DNA from: CAINVV01 sp963663005
GTDB lineage: Bacteria; Bacteroidota; Bacteroidia; Bacteroidales; Prolixibacteraceae
Length of the DNA: 64,000 bases
Reading direction: 5' to 3'
Assembly: GCA_963663005.2 (NCBI GenBank)
Contig: CAXXHH010000014.1
Location: forward strand, 62,001-126,000
Position numbers and translations under genes: made by a program. Positions 53,170 to 61,576 of this stretch are shown here, one piece after another; positions within the stretch are counted from its first letter, which is position 1, and each line of letters begins with the position of its first letter. The notes under the pieces are model-generated. The model had not been told where the DNA came from. It ran no database searches and saw only the letters and a program-made list of their open reading frames with translations.

Positions 53170-54669
53170 TTATTCTAATTGTTTTAATAATTTACTTGAT
53201 TGTTCTCGATAGAAGCCATTTCTGGAGACGATGGACTTGAATTGATCCTTCGCCTTTTCTCTTTCTTCAATTCGCAGATAACACAGTCCGATATACCATT
53301 CAGATTGCTCTACCAGCAAGTTATCACCATGTTTGACAACCTCGTTGAAAGATTTTATTGCGTTGTTGTATTCACCTAGTCCCTGGTACGCAACCCCGGA
53401 ATAGAAATTTATACTGAAACCGTCTGTTTTACTATGCGAAGCACTTCCAAGCAGCTGCAAGGCAGAAGAGTATTTACCTTCATCAATTTCCTTTAGAGCT
53501 GAATTCATATCATCCGTTGAGTTGGTTGCGGATCTGGAAATATTCGCCCCATTCGTATATGGCTTGTAATTTGATGTATACAGTTGCTGATTCGAATATG
53601 TTCGATGATTAAGTAGGGATGAGAAAGCAATCATCAAAATAATGATTGAGGCAGCAGCATACCAACGAAGATTCTTTCGTTTGGGCGATGAAATACCAAG
53701 AACCTCACTATCTCGACTATTTTCCTCCAGAGAGATATCCTTTAACCTCGATCTTAACGCCATTATATCGACCTCGCTAATCGCATGATTCACTTCTTTA
53801 TGAAAAGCAAGATCAGCAGAAAGTCCTGAATTTTCAAGCAATTCTTCGTCGAATAAAGCAGCCACATGCTCATCCAGCCCGTCGTTCAGATAATCATCAA
53901 TTTCATCTATTGTTCTTGAATGGGAATACTCATTCTCCATCATTTCCTTTAATCCAGCCCGGAGTTTCATTATATCGAACTCCTCTATGGCACTATTGAT
54001 CTCTGAGTGAAGATCTATCTCGCCGGCAAGAGCTGTATTGTGCGCTGCTTCTTGCCTGATAAAAGCTTCTGATTCTTCGTCGAGGTCGCCATTTACCAAA
54101 TCTTCGATCTCCTCAAAAGTGCGCTCGTGGATTGATACACTTTGGGCAATCGACTGTAAATTAGCTCTTAACTCGATAATTTCTTTTTCCGCCATTGCAT
54201 CCTTTATATCTTCAAAAAGGAGTTCATCCTCCTGAGACATAAATTGGTTGTCAAGTTCAAAAGTCTCTTCTCGTTCTGAAAAGAGGTCATGCACAATCTC
54301 TTTGGAGGCTGAGGCGTGATTTTTTAAATGCAGTTTTTGCAGGCAATTTCTGACTTGGGACTCGTCATTGTCAAGGTTCAGATTTACCGGATTAAAAACC
54401 TCCTCCGACAAGCCAAAATAGGCTTCAGCATCTGCAAAATGCTCATTTAAGGAGGAATTTTCTGTTGTTTTAGATATATTTTTCAATTGATTTCTTAATG
54501 CTATAATATCGCATTCCATCAGCGCTTCATCAACCTCAGCGGATAATTCCATATCCACTTCATGCGCCGTATCGTCCCTATGATCGGGCTGAAAGACATT
54601 CAGCTCCTTTCCTGCCAAGTCGCTATCCACGAACCTGTTAACGATAATTTTTCGAATGCCAGGTATCAT
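53170..54669 (-). CDS. Membrane protein with four anti-sigma-like repeats and C-terminal TPRs
   Basis: 499 residues, no known name. Residues 1-330 are very acidic and contain four copies of a helical motif: EVDEALMECDIIALRNQLKNI (45-65, first 20 shown in family form as aEvdeAl..cDIiaLR..L), then at 152-174, 221-243 and 290-312. Before copies three and four lie IDDYLNDGLDE-like segments, as in Bacteroidota anti-sigma factors. One transmembrane helix spans about 336-353. Residues 385-495 form TPR-like helices (FSINFYSGVAYQGLGEYNNA). Topology would put the repeats in the cytoplasm and the TPRs in the periplasm. It follows the peptide gene by 156 nt on the same strand and faces the CHAT/sigma pair. 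A sigma-factor-binding role is inference. Confidence 0.82.
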   Translation of the reverse strand: MIPGIRKIIVNRFVDSDLAGKELNVFQPDHRDDTAHEVDMELSAEVDEALMECDIIALRNQLKNISKTTENSSLNEHFADAEAYFGLSEEVFNPVNLNLDNDESQVRNCLQKLHLKNHASASKEIVHDLFSEREETFELDNQFMSQEDELLFEDIKDAMAEKEIIELRANLQSIAQSVSIHERTFEEIEDLVNGDLDEESEAFIRQEAAHNTALAGEIDLHSEINSAIEEFDIMKLRAGLKEMMENEYSHSRTIDEIDDYLNDGLDEHVAALFDEELLENSGLSADLAFHKEVNHAISEVDIMALRSRLKDISLEENSRDSEVLGISSPKRKNLRWYAAASIIILMIAFSSLLNHRTYSNQQLYTSNYKPYTNGANISRSATNSTDDMNSALKEIDEGKYSSALQLLGSASHSKTDGFSINFYSGVAYQGLGEYNNAIKSFNEVVKHGDNLLVEQSEWYIGLCYLRIEEREKAKDQFKSIVSRNGFYREQSSKLLKQLE

Positions 54670-54825
54670 AATGTTATAATTTAGTACCTCAAAAAAGCCA
54701 AAACAGCTTTAACAATAACCAACATGTACCATCAAAATTGATACACGAAACCATTCTTCACTTTACAGAGCATCACAAGACGACTGCAATTGAAAGAATC
54801 CAGAAAACAAAAATTAGAGGGAAAA

Positions 54826-54930
54826 TTATTCTTCGATGATGATCGGGGTTGGTAAATTATAACCACCTTTAACTGTTGCCAATTCTTCGTTTGAAAGCAC
54901 TTCTACTGTTAGGTAATCAAAATTTTTCAT
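54826..54930 (-). CDS. Small double-glycine leader peptide (candidate secreted signal or bacteriocin-like precursor)
   Basis: 34 codons, ATG 54930 to TAA 54826. The leader ends LSNEELATVKGG with hydrophobic residues at -4 (Val), -7 (Leu) and -12 (Leu) before the GG, exactly the pattern recognised by C39 peptidases. Cleavage would release the 11-residue core YNLPTPIIIEE, which has no Cys and ends in two Glu. A full promoter lies at 54945-54976. It resembles the GG-Bacteroidales precursor class, but I do not recognise the core. The repeat protein follows on the same strand; the CHAT gene is divergent. The gene is too short for usual gene-calling limits. The intact leader and promoter make it likely real. 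Confidence 0.8.
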   Translation of the reverse strand: MKNFDYLTVEVLSNEELATVKGGYNLPTPIIIEE

Positions 54931-54944
54931 GGTAAAATGTCTTA

Positions 54945-54976
54945 AAAAGTTAATTATTCTTTATTGTTCCTTGCAA
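54945..54976 (-). promoter_or_regulatory. Promoter of the GG-peptide gene, overlapping the right copy of the inverted motif
   Basis: Minus strand TTG (54976-54974), 21-nt spacer, TAACTTTT (54952-54945), 7 of 8 to TAnnTTTG. The TTG is the start of TTGCAAGGAAC, the motif repeated in inverted orientation at 53112. The GGAAC within it could be an ECF-type -35 read by the neighbouring sigma factor. Initiation near 54938 leaves a leader of about 8 nt. Confidence 0.55.
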
Positions 54977-55146
54977 CCCTTAATGCATTTAACAATAAAA
55001 AGGTTACCCCATTTTTATGAAAAATTTTTAAAATAATTTATGGCGTCGTCTAAATCACTGATATATTGACAGTTAAAAACATTCATTTATTTCATTGTCA
55101 GCTATTTTTTAATTTACTTTAACGAGGCAGATTTGTGATTGAACAT

Positions 55147-58017
55147 ATGAAGAGTAGAATAAATAAATGCAGCAAGAATATCCTGGTACTATTCCTATCT
55201 CTGTTAATTTTCCCAGTTTGGTGCCCCGCCGACCAGAATACTCCAGATCGTGATAAAGAGACCTTATCACAGGCCGTAAAGGAATTGAAAAATGGTTCCT
55301 ATGACGCGGCTTTAACACTTTTCAATACATTGTTGAACATGCGTATCGAAAAGTCTGGATTGACATCTGTTACGGTGGCAAATGTCTTTACCAATCTAGG
55401 TGTTATTAAAAGTCAGCTGGGACTTTATGACCAAGCGATAGATTATTATCAGCGTGCAATTGCAATATATTCAGCTGAGGGGGAAAAGGAACTAAAAAAA
55501 CTTGCGTCGGTACAACAGAATTTAGCAATCTGCTTTAATGGGAAAGGTGATATTGTCAAGGCGGCCTCCTATTATGAGAATGCAGAAAGAATTTTTCGAA
55601 CACTAAAGCTCACAAATACAATTGCTTACGAAAGTCTATTATTGAACTTAACTTCATTGAATATTGACAATAATAATTTAGTGAAAGCGGAAGAGTTTAA
55701 TAACCTGGCATTTAGAATAATTACTCCGGGAAAATATGAGTATAAAAAGTGGGCAAATAGGGGATTGATCAACTTTAAGAAGAAAAATTATCCGCAAAGT
55801 ATATCATTCTTTGAGAAGGCTTTAAAAGTTGGGGAAAGAGATTACGGCCAGGACTTTGCTGAAAGAGAGATCATTAATATGAACCTGGGTATGGTTTACC
55901 TCGAAATGGAGGCCTTCGAAAATTCCCTTGCCTATTATCAGGATGCTAAAACCCTAATTGAGAAGAGAATTGGTAATCAGGGTATTGCCTACTCGTCTTG
56001 TTTAAAAGACATAGGATTGAACTATTTAAGAAAGAAGGAAAACGAGAGCAATCTACAGGACTTTCTTGTTCAAAAAAGGGAAAACATCGCGAAATCGCTT
56101 GACTATTTTCAAAAAGCGATTATTGCGATTGCGCCAGGATTTACTTCGTTGGATTGGTACAACAACCCGGATCCGGAAAATGCAATTGACAAGACCCGCC
56201 TACTTGACGCGCTGAAAAACAAGGCAGAAGCCTTGTATATGATGTCGCAACTGGGAGGTGATCACAGTGATAGCGCTGTATTTATCAAGCAAATGAAACT
56301 TGCCCTGGACACCTATGATCTTTCCATAAAGACCATTCATTTGATTAGAAATGGATACCAGAATCAAGAAAGCAGGCTCTTCCTTGCTGAAAATGAACAT
56401 CCGGTATATTCCGATGCCGTAGAAGTCGCCGTCCGCTTATATGATCGGACTGGAGAACAACGCTACGCAGAAAAAGGCTTTGAGTTCTCTGAACGAAGCA
56501 GATCGGCAGATTTTCAATCCATGTTACGAGAGCTTCAAGCGAAGCAATTTTCAGGATTACCTGATTCATTACTCCAAAAAGAAACCGATATCAGGGTTGA
56601 GATTGCCGCCTATGAAAATTTCATCTTTGATGAAAAAAGCGCCCCTGTGCCGGATCAAAATAAAATTAATCACTGGAAAGACAAGGTATTTTCTCTTACA
56701 CAGGACTATCAGGGAATGATCAATGTCATTGAGAAAGAATACCCAAGATATTATCAGTACAAATACGCTGATCCAATTGTGAGCATTCAAAAGGTACAAA
56801 AATCACTAGAGACAAGAGAGGCATTTATCGAATTTTTCATATACGAAGGGAAGAAAAGTGGAACTAAGGAATTGTACACTTTTGTGATTACGAATCATGA
56901 ATCCAAGGTAATACACAGGCCGATAAGTCAGAATTTTGACAAAACGATCGATCAATTTCTGCAATTCATAAAAAATGGCTTAGTCCTAAGTACCAGAAAG
57001 GCTGATTTTATTCAATACAGCAAAAATGCCCTCGAACTGTACAAAACTCTTATTGAGCCTATTACGCTTTCAGTTGAAAATTCGAAATTGATAATTGTAC
57101 CTGATGATAAGCTTTCATATCTCCCGTTTGACGCTTTCATTGCAAGTCAGGCAGATACTACCAGGATGAACTTCAGAAATCTGGATTATCTCGTTCATCA
57201 CCATGCAATCTCCTACACGTATTCAGCAACCCAACTCTATTATTATTTCCAAAGCAATTTGAAGTATAGCAATAGAATGGGAGCATTCTCTCCTAATTAC
57301 GCGAACGACCAGGTTGCTACGGGAAGTCTGTATGATAATTTCCGTCCCTTACCGGGAGCCGAAGCCGAAGTAAAGGGCATAACCGATTTGATAAGCGGCG
57401 ACCAATTTTCCGGCACTAAGGCTACCAAACAAAATTTTCTTCAAAATGCTGAGAAGTACGATATTTTGCATCTGGCGATGCATACTGTACTCAACGATAC
57501 ACTACCACTCTACTCTAAAATGGTCTTTTCATCGGGTGAATCCGGCAAAAACGATCGGACATTAAACACCTATGAAGTATATAATCTGAAGCTTAAGTCG
57601 GATATGGTAGTTCTGAGCGGATGTAACACCGGATCAGGCAAACTTCAGAAAGGAGAGGGTGTTATGAGTCTTGCCAGAGCATTTCTTTATGCAGGATGTC
57701 CGAGTATCATTATGACTTTATGGAATGTCGAAGATGTTTCAAGCTCAGTAATGATGATTGAGTTTTACAAAAATATTAAAAACGGATATTCCAAAGACGA
57801 GGCACTTAGAAGAGCAAAAATAAGCTATATTGCTCAGGCTGATCCCTTGAAATCACATCCCTATTTCTGGCTTGGCTATGTTTCGATTGGCAAGCAGACC
57901 CCACTGTTTAAAAGTAAAGCTGGCTATTTTGTCGGCTTGATAATTTTTGTAATTTTAGCAATCGTTTTGGAGAAATGGTATTTCAAAAGGAAAAAAAGAA
58001 TTAGCCGACTAAAATGA
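55147..58017 (+). CDS. Secreted TPR-CHAT caspase-like protein with C-terminal membrane anchor
   Basis: 956 residues from ATG 55147 (a GTG at 55135 would add four). Signal peptide ILVLFLSLLIFPVWC (about 12-27). Residues about 40-340 form TPRs (for example VFTNLGVIKSQLGLYDQAIDYY). A CHAT domain, clan CD caspase-like peptidase, occupies about 560-905 with LHLAMHT (His779) and VVLSGCNTGSG (Cys826) as the dyad. A transmembrane helix (about 920-940) and a basic tail end the protein. The domain should therefore face the periplasm, anchored in the inner membrane. It overlaps the sigma gene by 4 nt. Substrate unknown; the neighbouring peptide and repeat protein are candidates. Confidence 0.88.
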   Translation: MKSRINKCSKNILVLFLSLLIFPVWCPADQNTPDRDKETLSQAVKELKNGSYDAALTLFNTLLNMRIEKSGLTSVTVANVFTNLGVIKSQLGLYDQAIDYYQRAIAIYSAEGEKELKKLASVQQNLAICFNGKGDIVKAASYYENAERIFRTLKLTNTIAYESLLLNLTSLNIDNNNLVKAEEFNNLAFRIITPGKYEYKKWANRGLINFKKKNYPQSISFFEKALKVGERDYGQDFAEREIINMNLGMVYLEMEAFENSLAYYQDAKTLIEKRIGNQGIAYSSCLKDIGLNYLRKKENESNLQDFLVQKRENIAKSLDYFQKAIIAIAPGFTSLDWYNNPDPENAIDKTRLLDALKNKAEALYMMSQLGGDHSDSAVFIKQMKLALDTYDLSIKTIHLIRNGYQNQESRLFLAENEHPVYSDAVEVAVRLYDRTGEQRYAEKGFEFSERSRSADFQSMLRELQAKQFSGLPDSLLQKETDIRVEIAAYENFIFDEKSAPVPDQNKINHWKDKVFSLTQDYQGMINVIEKEYPRYYQYKYADPIVSIQKVQKSLETREAFIEFFIYEGKKSGTKELYTFVITNHESKVIHRPISQNFDKTIDQFLQFIKNGLVLSTRKADFIQYSKNALELYKTLIEPITLSVENSKLIIVPDDKLSYLPFDAFIASQADTTRMNFRNLDYLVHHHAISYTYSATQLYYYFQSNLKYSNRMGAFSPNYANDQVATGSLYDNFRPLPGAEAEVKGITDLISGDQFSGTKATKQNFLQNAEKYDILHLAMHTVLNDTLPLYSKMVFSSGESGKNDRTLNTYEVYNLKLKSDMVVLSGCNTGSGKLQKGEGVMSLARAFLYAGCPSIIMTLWNVEDVSSSVMMIEFYKNIKNGYSKDEALRRAKISYIAQADPLKSHPYFWLGYVSIGKQTPLFKSKAGYFVGLIIFVILAIVLEKWYFKRKKRISRLK

Positions 58018-58586
58018 TCAATTACAGCAATGAGGAGCTTCTTAATGGAATTTTACGTAACGACAACGTAATTCTTCAGCATATATATAAGAATTTCTAC
58101 TATAAAGTAAACCTGTACATTAAGAAGAACAGTGGAGACGATGATGACGCCAATGATGTCTTTCAGGAAGCGATTATTGTCGTGTACAGAAAGTTGAAAG
58201 CAAACGATTTAGTCATAACTTGTGCTTTTGAAACTTATCTATACTCCGTTTGCAAATTCCTTTGGTTAAAACAGCTCACCCGTATTAAATCACAGAAGGC
58301 GATGATGCTGGAAACTTCTGCATTTGAAACTGAATTTGATCATGATTTTGCTGAGCTGGTTGAAAAAAATGAGCGATTCAAGTTATACCAAAAGCATTTT
58401 CAGCTTTTAGGAAGTGACTGCCAAAAATTACTTCAACTCTTTTTCGATAAGGTATCCTTAAAACAGATCGCCCAGATAATGGGCTTCAGCAGTGAGAAGT
58501 ATGTGAAGAAGAGAAAATTCAAATGCAAAGAGTACCTTGTCACGAGCATCAAACAAGATGTTGGATTTAAAAGAATTGGTCAATAA
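58014..58586 (+). CDS. ECF-like RNA polymerase sigma factor
   Basis: 190 residues with both ECF core regions. Region 2 spans about 20-95 (DDDDANDVFQEAIIVVYRKL, the DANDVFQEA element being the -10-binding type). Region 4 spans about 130-180 (LFFDKVSLKQIAQIMGFSSEKYVKKRKFKCKEYL, a helix-turn-helix). Its ATG overlaps the CHAT stop (ATGA), so the two are translationally coupled. In this class, control is usually through a membrane anti-sigma factor; the divergent repeat protein is the obvious local candidate. Its target promoters are not known. Confidence 0.88.
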   Translation: MINYSNEELLNGILRNDNVILQHIYKNFYYKVNLYIKKNSGDDDDANDVFQEAIIVVYRKLKANDLVITCAFETYLYSVCKFLWLKQLTRIKSQKAMMLETSAFETEFDHDFAELVEKNERFKLYQKHFQLLGSDCQKLLQLFFDKVSLKQIAQIMGFSSEKYVKKRKFKCKEYLVTSIKQDVGFKRIGQ

Positions 58587-58632
58587 TTTTGTGATTCCTG
58601 CGCCCTCCTGGCGGCTTCAATAATCAAGTTGT

Positions 58633-59823
58633 TCATTCTGGCAAAATTTGCTGATCAGGTTGTTGATTTACTTTCTTTAATATGATCTTTTCTTTGTAAG
58701 TTCCCCTGAATAGTTCGAATTTCCGGTAACTGCATGGCAAGGAACCATTGAATAACTCTATTTTCTTTGATGGTTTTAGCCCTATACTTTTAAATCCATC
58801 CTCAGAACTCGAAATTATCCAGGCTGAATAGCCGGCATATTTCTGTTTCAAAACATCGCCCATTGACCGATACAATTCTATTAACGATTGGGGCTTCAAT
58901 CTTTCTCCATATGGCGGATTGGTAACGATAAAGCCGTTTTCAAAGGGAGCATCCAGGTCTATAAAATCCTTAGCTTCTACTTCTATTACTTTAGATAATC
59001 CCGCATTTTTGATATTGGCTTTAGCAATTGCGCAACTTTGAACCGATTTATCAGACCCGAATATCCTGATAGTAGACTCTCTCTCATAATCAGCATTATA
59101 GATTTCGGAGAAAAGATTTTCATCGAAATCCAGCCATTTCTCAAAACCAAAAGATTTTCGGTAAATCCCTGCAGGAATTCCTTTTGCAATCATTGCGGCT
59201 TCAATCAGAAGTGTCCCAGAGCCACACATTGGATCAAGAAAGGGTGTTTCGCCATTCCAGCCAGCCAATAAAATCATTCCTGCCGCCAGCACCTCATTTA
59301 TAGGAGCTTCTCCCTGCCCAATCCGGTATCCTCTTTTATGCAATGATTCACCGGAACTGTCGAGTGATATTTCACAGTGATCGCCCATCAGATAAATATG
59401 TACCCTGATATCCGGATCATCCGGATCAACGGAAGGTCTTTTCCCAACGGATTCTCTGAAATAGTCTGCGATTGCATCTTTCACCTTCAGGGAGGCATAC
59501 ATAGAATTGACAAAAAAATCAGATTGAACTGTACTGTCTATTGAAAAGCTTTTTCCCAACGTAAGAAACTCCGACCAGGGAATATTTTTTGCATGATTGT
59601 ACAAATCCTCCTTTTTCGCTATTCTGAATTGCGCTATTGGCCTGAGCACTTTTAAGGCGGTTCTAAGTAAAAAATTCGCTTTATAGAGAAGTGCCTTATT
59701 ACCGATAAATGAAACTGCTCTCCGTTCTGGAGTAACGGATTCAGCACCCAATGCCCTGATTTCCTCTGCCAACACCGGTTCAAGACCTGCAAATGTTTTG
59801 ACGACAATCTTAAATTTCTTCAC
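58633..59823 (-). CDS. THUMP-domain RNA methyltransferase (RlmL/Trm14-like)
   Basis: SAM-dependent N2-guanine methyltransferase of rRNA or tRNA. The 396 residues start at GTG 59823 (KKFKIVVKTFAGLEPVLAEEI) with the N-terminal ferredoxin-like/THUMP part (about 1-155). The Rossmann methyltransferase follows, with FLDPMCGSGTLLIEAAMIA (motif I) and the catalytic FIVTNPPYGERL. It corresponds to the N-terminal methyltransferase half of E. coli RlmL, without the second (RlmK) half. It converges with the sigma factor gene. Confidence 0.9.
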   Translation of the reverse strand: MKKFKIVVKTFAGLEPVLAEEIRALGAESVTPERRAVSFIGNKALLYKANFLLRTALKVLRPIAQFRIAKKEDLYNHAKNIPWSEFLTLGKSFSIDSTVQSDFFVNSMYASLKVKDAIADYFRESVGKRPSVDPDDPDIRVHIYLMGDHCEISLDSSGESLHKRGYRIGQGEAPINEVLAAGMILLAGWNGETPFLDPMCGSGTLLIEAAMIAKGIPAGIYRKSFGFEKWLDFDENLFSEIYNADYERESTIRIFGSDKSVQSCAIAKANIKNAGLSKVIEVEAKDFIDLDAPFENGFIVTNPPYGERLKPQSLIELYRSMGDVLKQKYAGYSAWIISSSEDGFKSIGLKPSKKIELFNGSLPCSYRKFELFRGTYKEKIILKKVNQQPDQQILPE

Positions 59824-59893
59824 GAAAATGATCTCAAATTAATTGTAAATGAAAAAATAGTCTCTTCCACCAAGTATTTATTCCTGCTAACAG

Positions 59894-60829
59894 TTATATG
59901 CCACCGCCAAATATAAACTCAGCAGTCTTAGCCCGGTTTTGGACAATCTTAGAAAATGGTGGTAAATTATTGGTTATCCAGATATTACCTCCTATGACAG
60001 AATCGTGACCGATGGTGATCCGGCCCAGAATAGATGCATTCGAATAGACTACAACATTATCCTCAACAATTGGATGACGCGGTATTCCCTTTACCGGATT
60101 GCCTGCTTCATCCAGGGCAAAACCCTTGGCACCAAGTGTAACACCCTGATATAATTTTACATTTGATCCAATAATTGTCGTGGATCCGATAACAATACCT
60201 GTTCCGTGATCAATGACAAAATACGGACCTATTACTGCTTCCGGATGAATATCGATACCCGTCTCAGAATGAGCCATTTCAGTAATTATTCTTGGGATTA
60301 ATGGAATGCCAAACTTATGCAAAGTATGAGCGATGCGATAACTGGAAATAGCCCGGATTCCCGGATAACAGAATATGACTTCGCTGATGCTCGTTGCAGC
60401 TGGGTCGCCTAAATAGGCGGCTTCTACATCGGTGATCAGCACTCTTCTTAGTTCAGGTAATGCGGCGATAAAATCTGAAGCCCGACTTTCTGATTCAGCC
60501 CTTCTGGCCTCAAGATCAGTACTATATTCTTTGTCACAAACGAAACAAAGTCCGGCCAATAACTGCTCGGAAAGGATGTGAAACACTTCATCAACCAACA
60601 CGCCCATATGATATTGAAATGTGGTTGTATTAAAATTAATCGGCCCAAAGTATCCCGGAAAGATAATTTGCCTTACCTTCTCGACGAACATTTTAAGTTT
60701 GTCGGTTGATGGCATTGGCTCTCCTGCCCGCTGAGCATGAGATACTTCACCAATAGATGTGATATTGGTTAGCTTGGTAACTGCTTCGCCAATAGATTTC
60801 CGTATTTTCTTCTCAGTATGTTCTTTCAT
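59894..60829 (-). CDS. cysE: Serine O-acetyltransferase
   Basis: Makes O-acetylserine, the carbon acceptor for cysteine synthesis. The 311 residues have an N-terminal helical domain (to about 165) and a left-handed beta-helix of hexapeptide repeats, with EMAHSETGIDIHPEAVIG carrying the catalytic His and FVIDHGTGIVIGSTTIIG and RHPIVEDNVVVYSNASILG after it. It is longer than E. coli CysE at the N-terminus, as is usual for the EpsC-like branch. It appears to be a single-gene unit. Confidence 0.91.
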   Translation of the reverse strand: MKEHTEKKIRKSIGEAVTKLTNITSIGEVSHAQRAGEPMPSTDKLKMFVEKVRQIIFPGYFGPINFNTTTFQYHMGVLVDEVFHILSEQLLAGLCFVCDKEYSTDLEARRAESESRASDFIAALPELRRVLITDVEAAYLGDPAATSISEVIFCYPGIRAISSYRIAHTLHKFGIPLIPRIITEMAHSETGIDIHPEAVIGPYFVIDHGTGIVIGSTTIIGSNVKLYQGVTLGAKGFALDEAGNPVKGIPRHPIVEDNVVVYSNASILGRITIGHDSVIGGNIWITNNLPPFSKIVQNRAKTAEFIFGGGI

Positions 60830-61036
60830 CTGCTATACCTTTTTTATTGACCAGATGGAATACCTACATTCCCATTTTCGGCTGGCACGAAGACTGACTT
60901 TAGGTATTTCATACTTTACTAATTTATTTATTGGTCGTTACAAAACCCACGTTGCAGGAAATCAGTATATTTCTATATGTATTGACTGCCAACATTCCTT
61001 TTCACTTCAATTTAACGAGATCTGATGTAAAATGTT

Positions 61037-61576
61037 TTACGCAATATGATGTGCTTTCAAACAATCGAGTGCATTATGCATTCTTTGGTCGCCAACACCT
61101 TTTACAACCTCATATTGGAAACCGTGGGCTTTAATCTCCTCGCAGTACCTCTCGAAGAGTATATTTCTCATTTCTCCCCCATTTTCTCTCACTGGATCAG
61201 CGATCCACGGGAGGTCTGGCGCGCACACCAAAAAAAGGTCAACGTGTGAAGCGAAAATATATTCATCAAGCCATTTTGGCGACCGTCCATATACGACCTC
61301 AAACCAAACCTTTGTAATGATTAGCCAGGTATCCATAATGACTAAACGCTTGTTGGTTGTTTCCGACATCTTTGTTTCCGCCTGAATCTGGTATTGTGCA
61401 ATTTTTTCAATGTCCTCATGCGTGTATGATCTGCCGATATTCTCTACGTAATTTCGGGCATACTCCGGAATCCAATCTGCATCCAATTTTAACGCCAATG
61501 ATTCAGAAAGCGTGGTTTTACCAGTCGATTCAGGACCGGTAATCACAATTTTCCTTAGTCCAATACTTCTCCCCAT
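61037..61576 (-). CDS. NadR-like nicotinamide riboside kinase / AAA ATPase
   Basis: 179-residue P-loop protein with GPESTGKTTLSESLA (about residues 14-28), corresponding to the C-terminal ribosylnicotinamide kinase domain of NadR. Further family marks are WIPEYARNYVENIGRSYTHED and LFLVCAPDLPWIADPVREN. It has neither the helix-turn-helix nor the adenylyltransferase part of NadR. Its start overlaps the pnuC end by 22 nt; the pair would import nicotinamide riboside and trap it as NMN. Confidence 0.88.
   Translation of the reverse strand: MGRSIGLRKIVITGPESTGKTTLSESLALKLDADWIPEYARNYVENIGRSYTHEDIEKIAQYQIQAETKMSETTNKRLVIMDTWLIITKVWFEVVYGRSPKWLDEYIFASHVDLFLVCAPDLPWIADPVRENGGEMRNILFERYCEEIKAHGFQYEVVKGVGDQRMHNALDCLKAHHIA

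Noticed and set aside
54670..54825. Second small peptide between the GG peptide and the repeat protein
   Set aside because: Only frames of 13 and 21 codons occur on the minus strand, without a leader or GG site.
55109..55318. 69-codon minus-strand frame overlapping the CHAT start
   Set aside because: It is antisense to the signal peptide and first TPR of the CHAT protein and shows no features.
55147..58017. TPR-CHAT as part of a type III-E CRISPR (Csx29-like) system
   Set aside because: No cas genes or repeats are in the window and this protein has a signal peptide and a membrane anchor, unlike the cytoplasmic Csx29.
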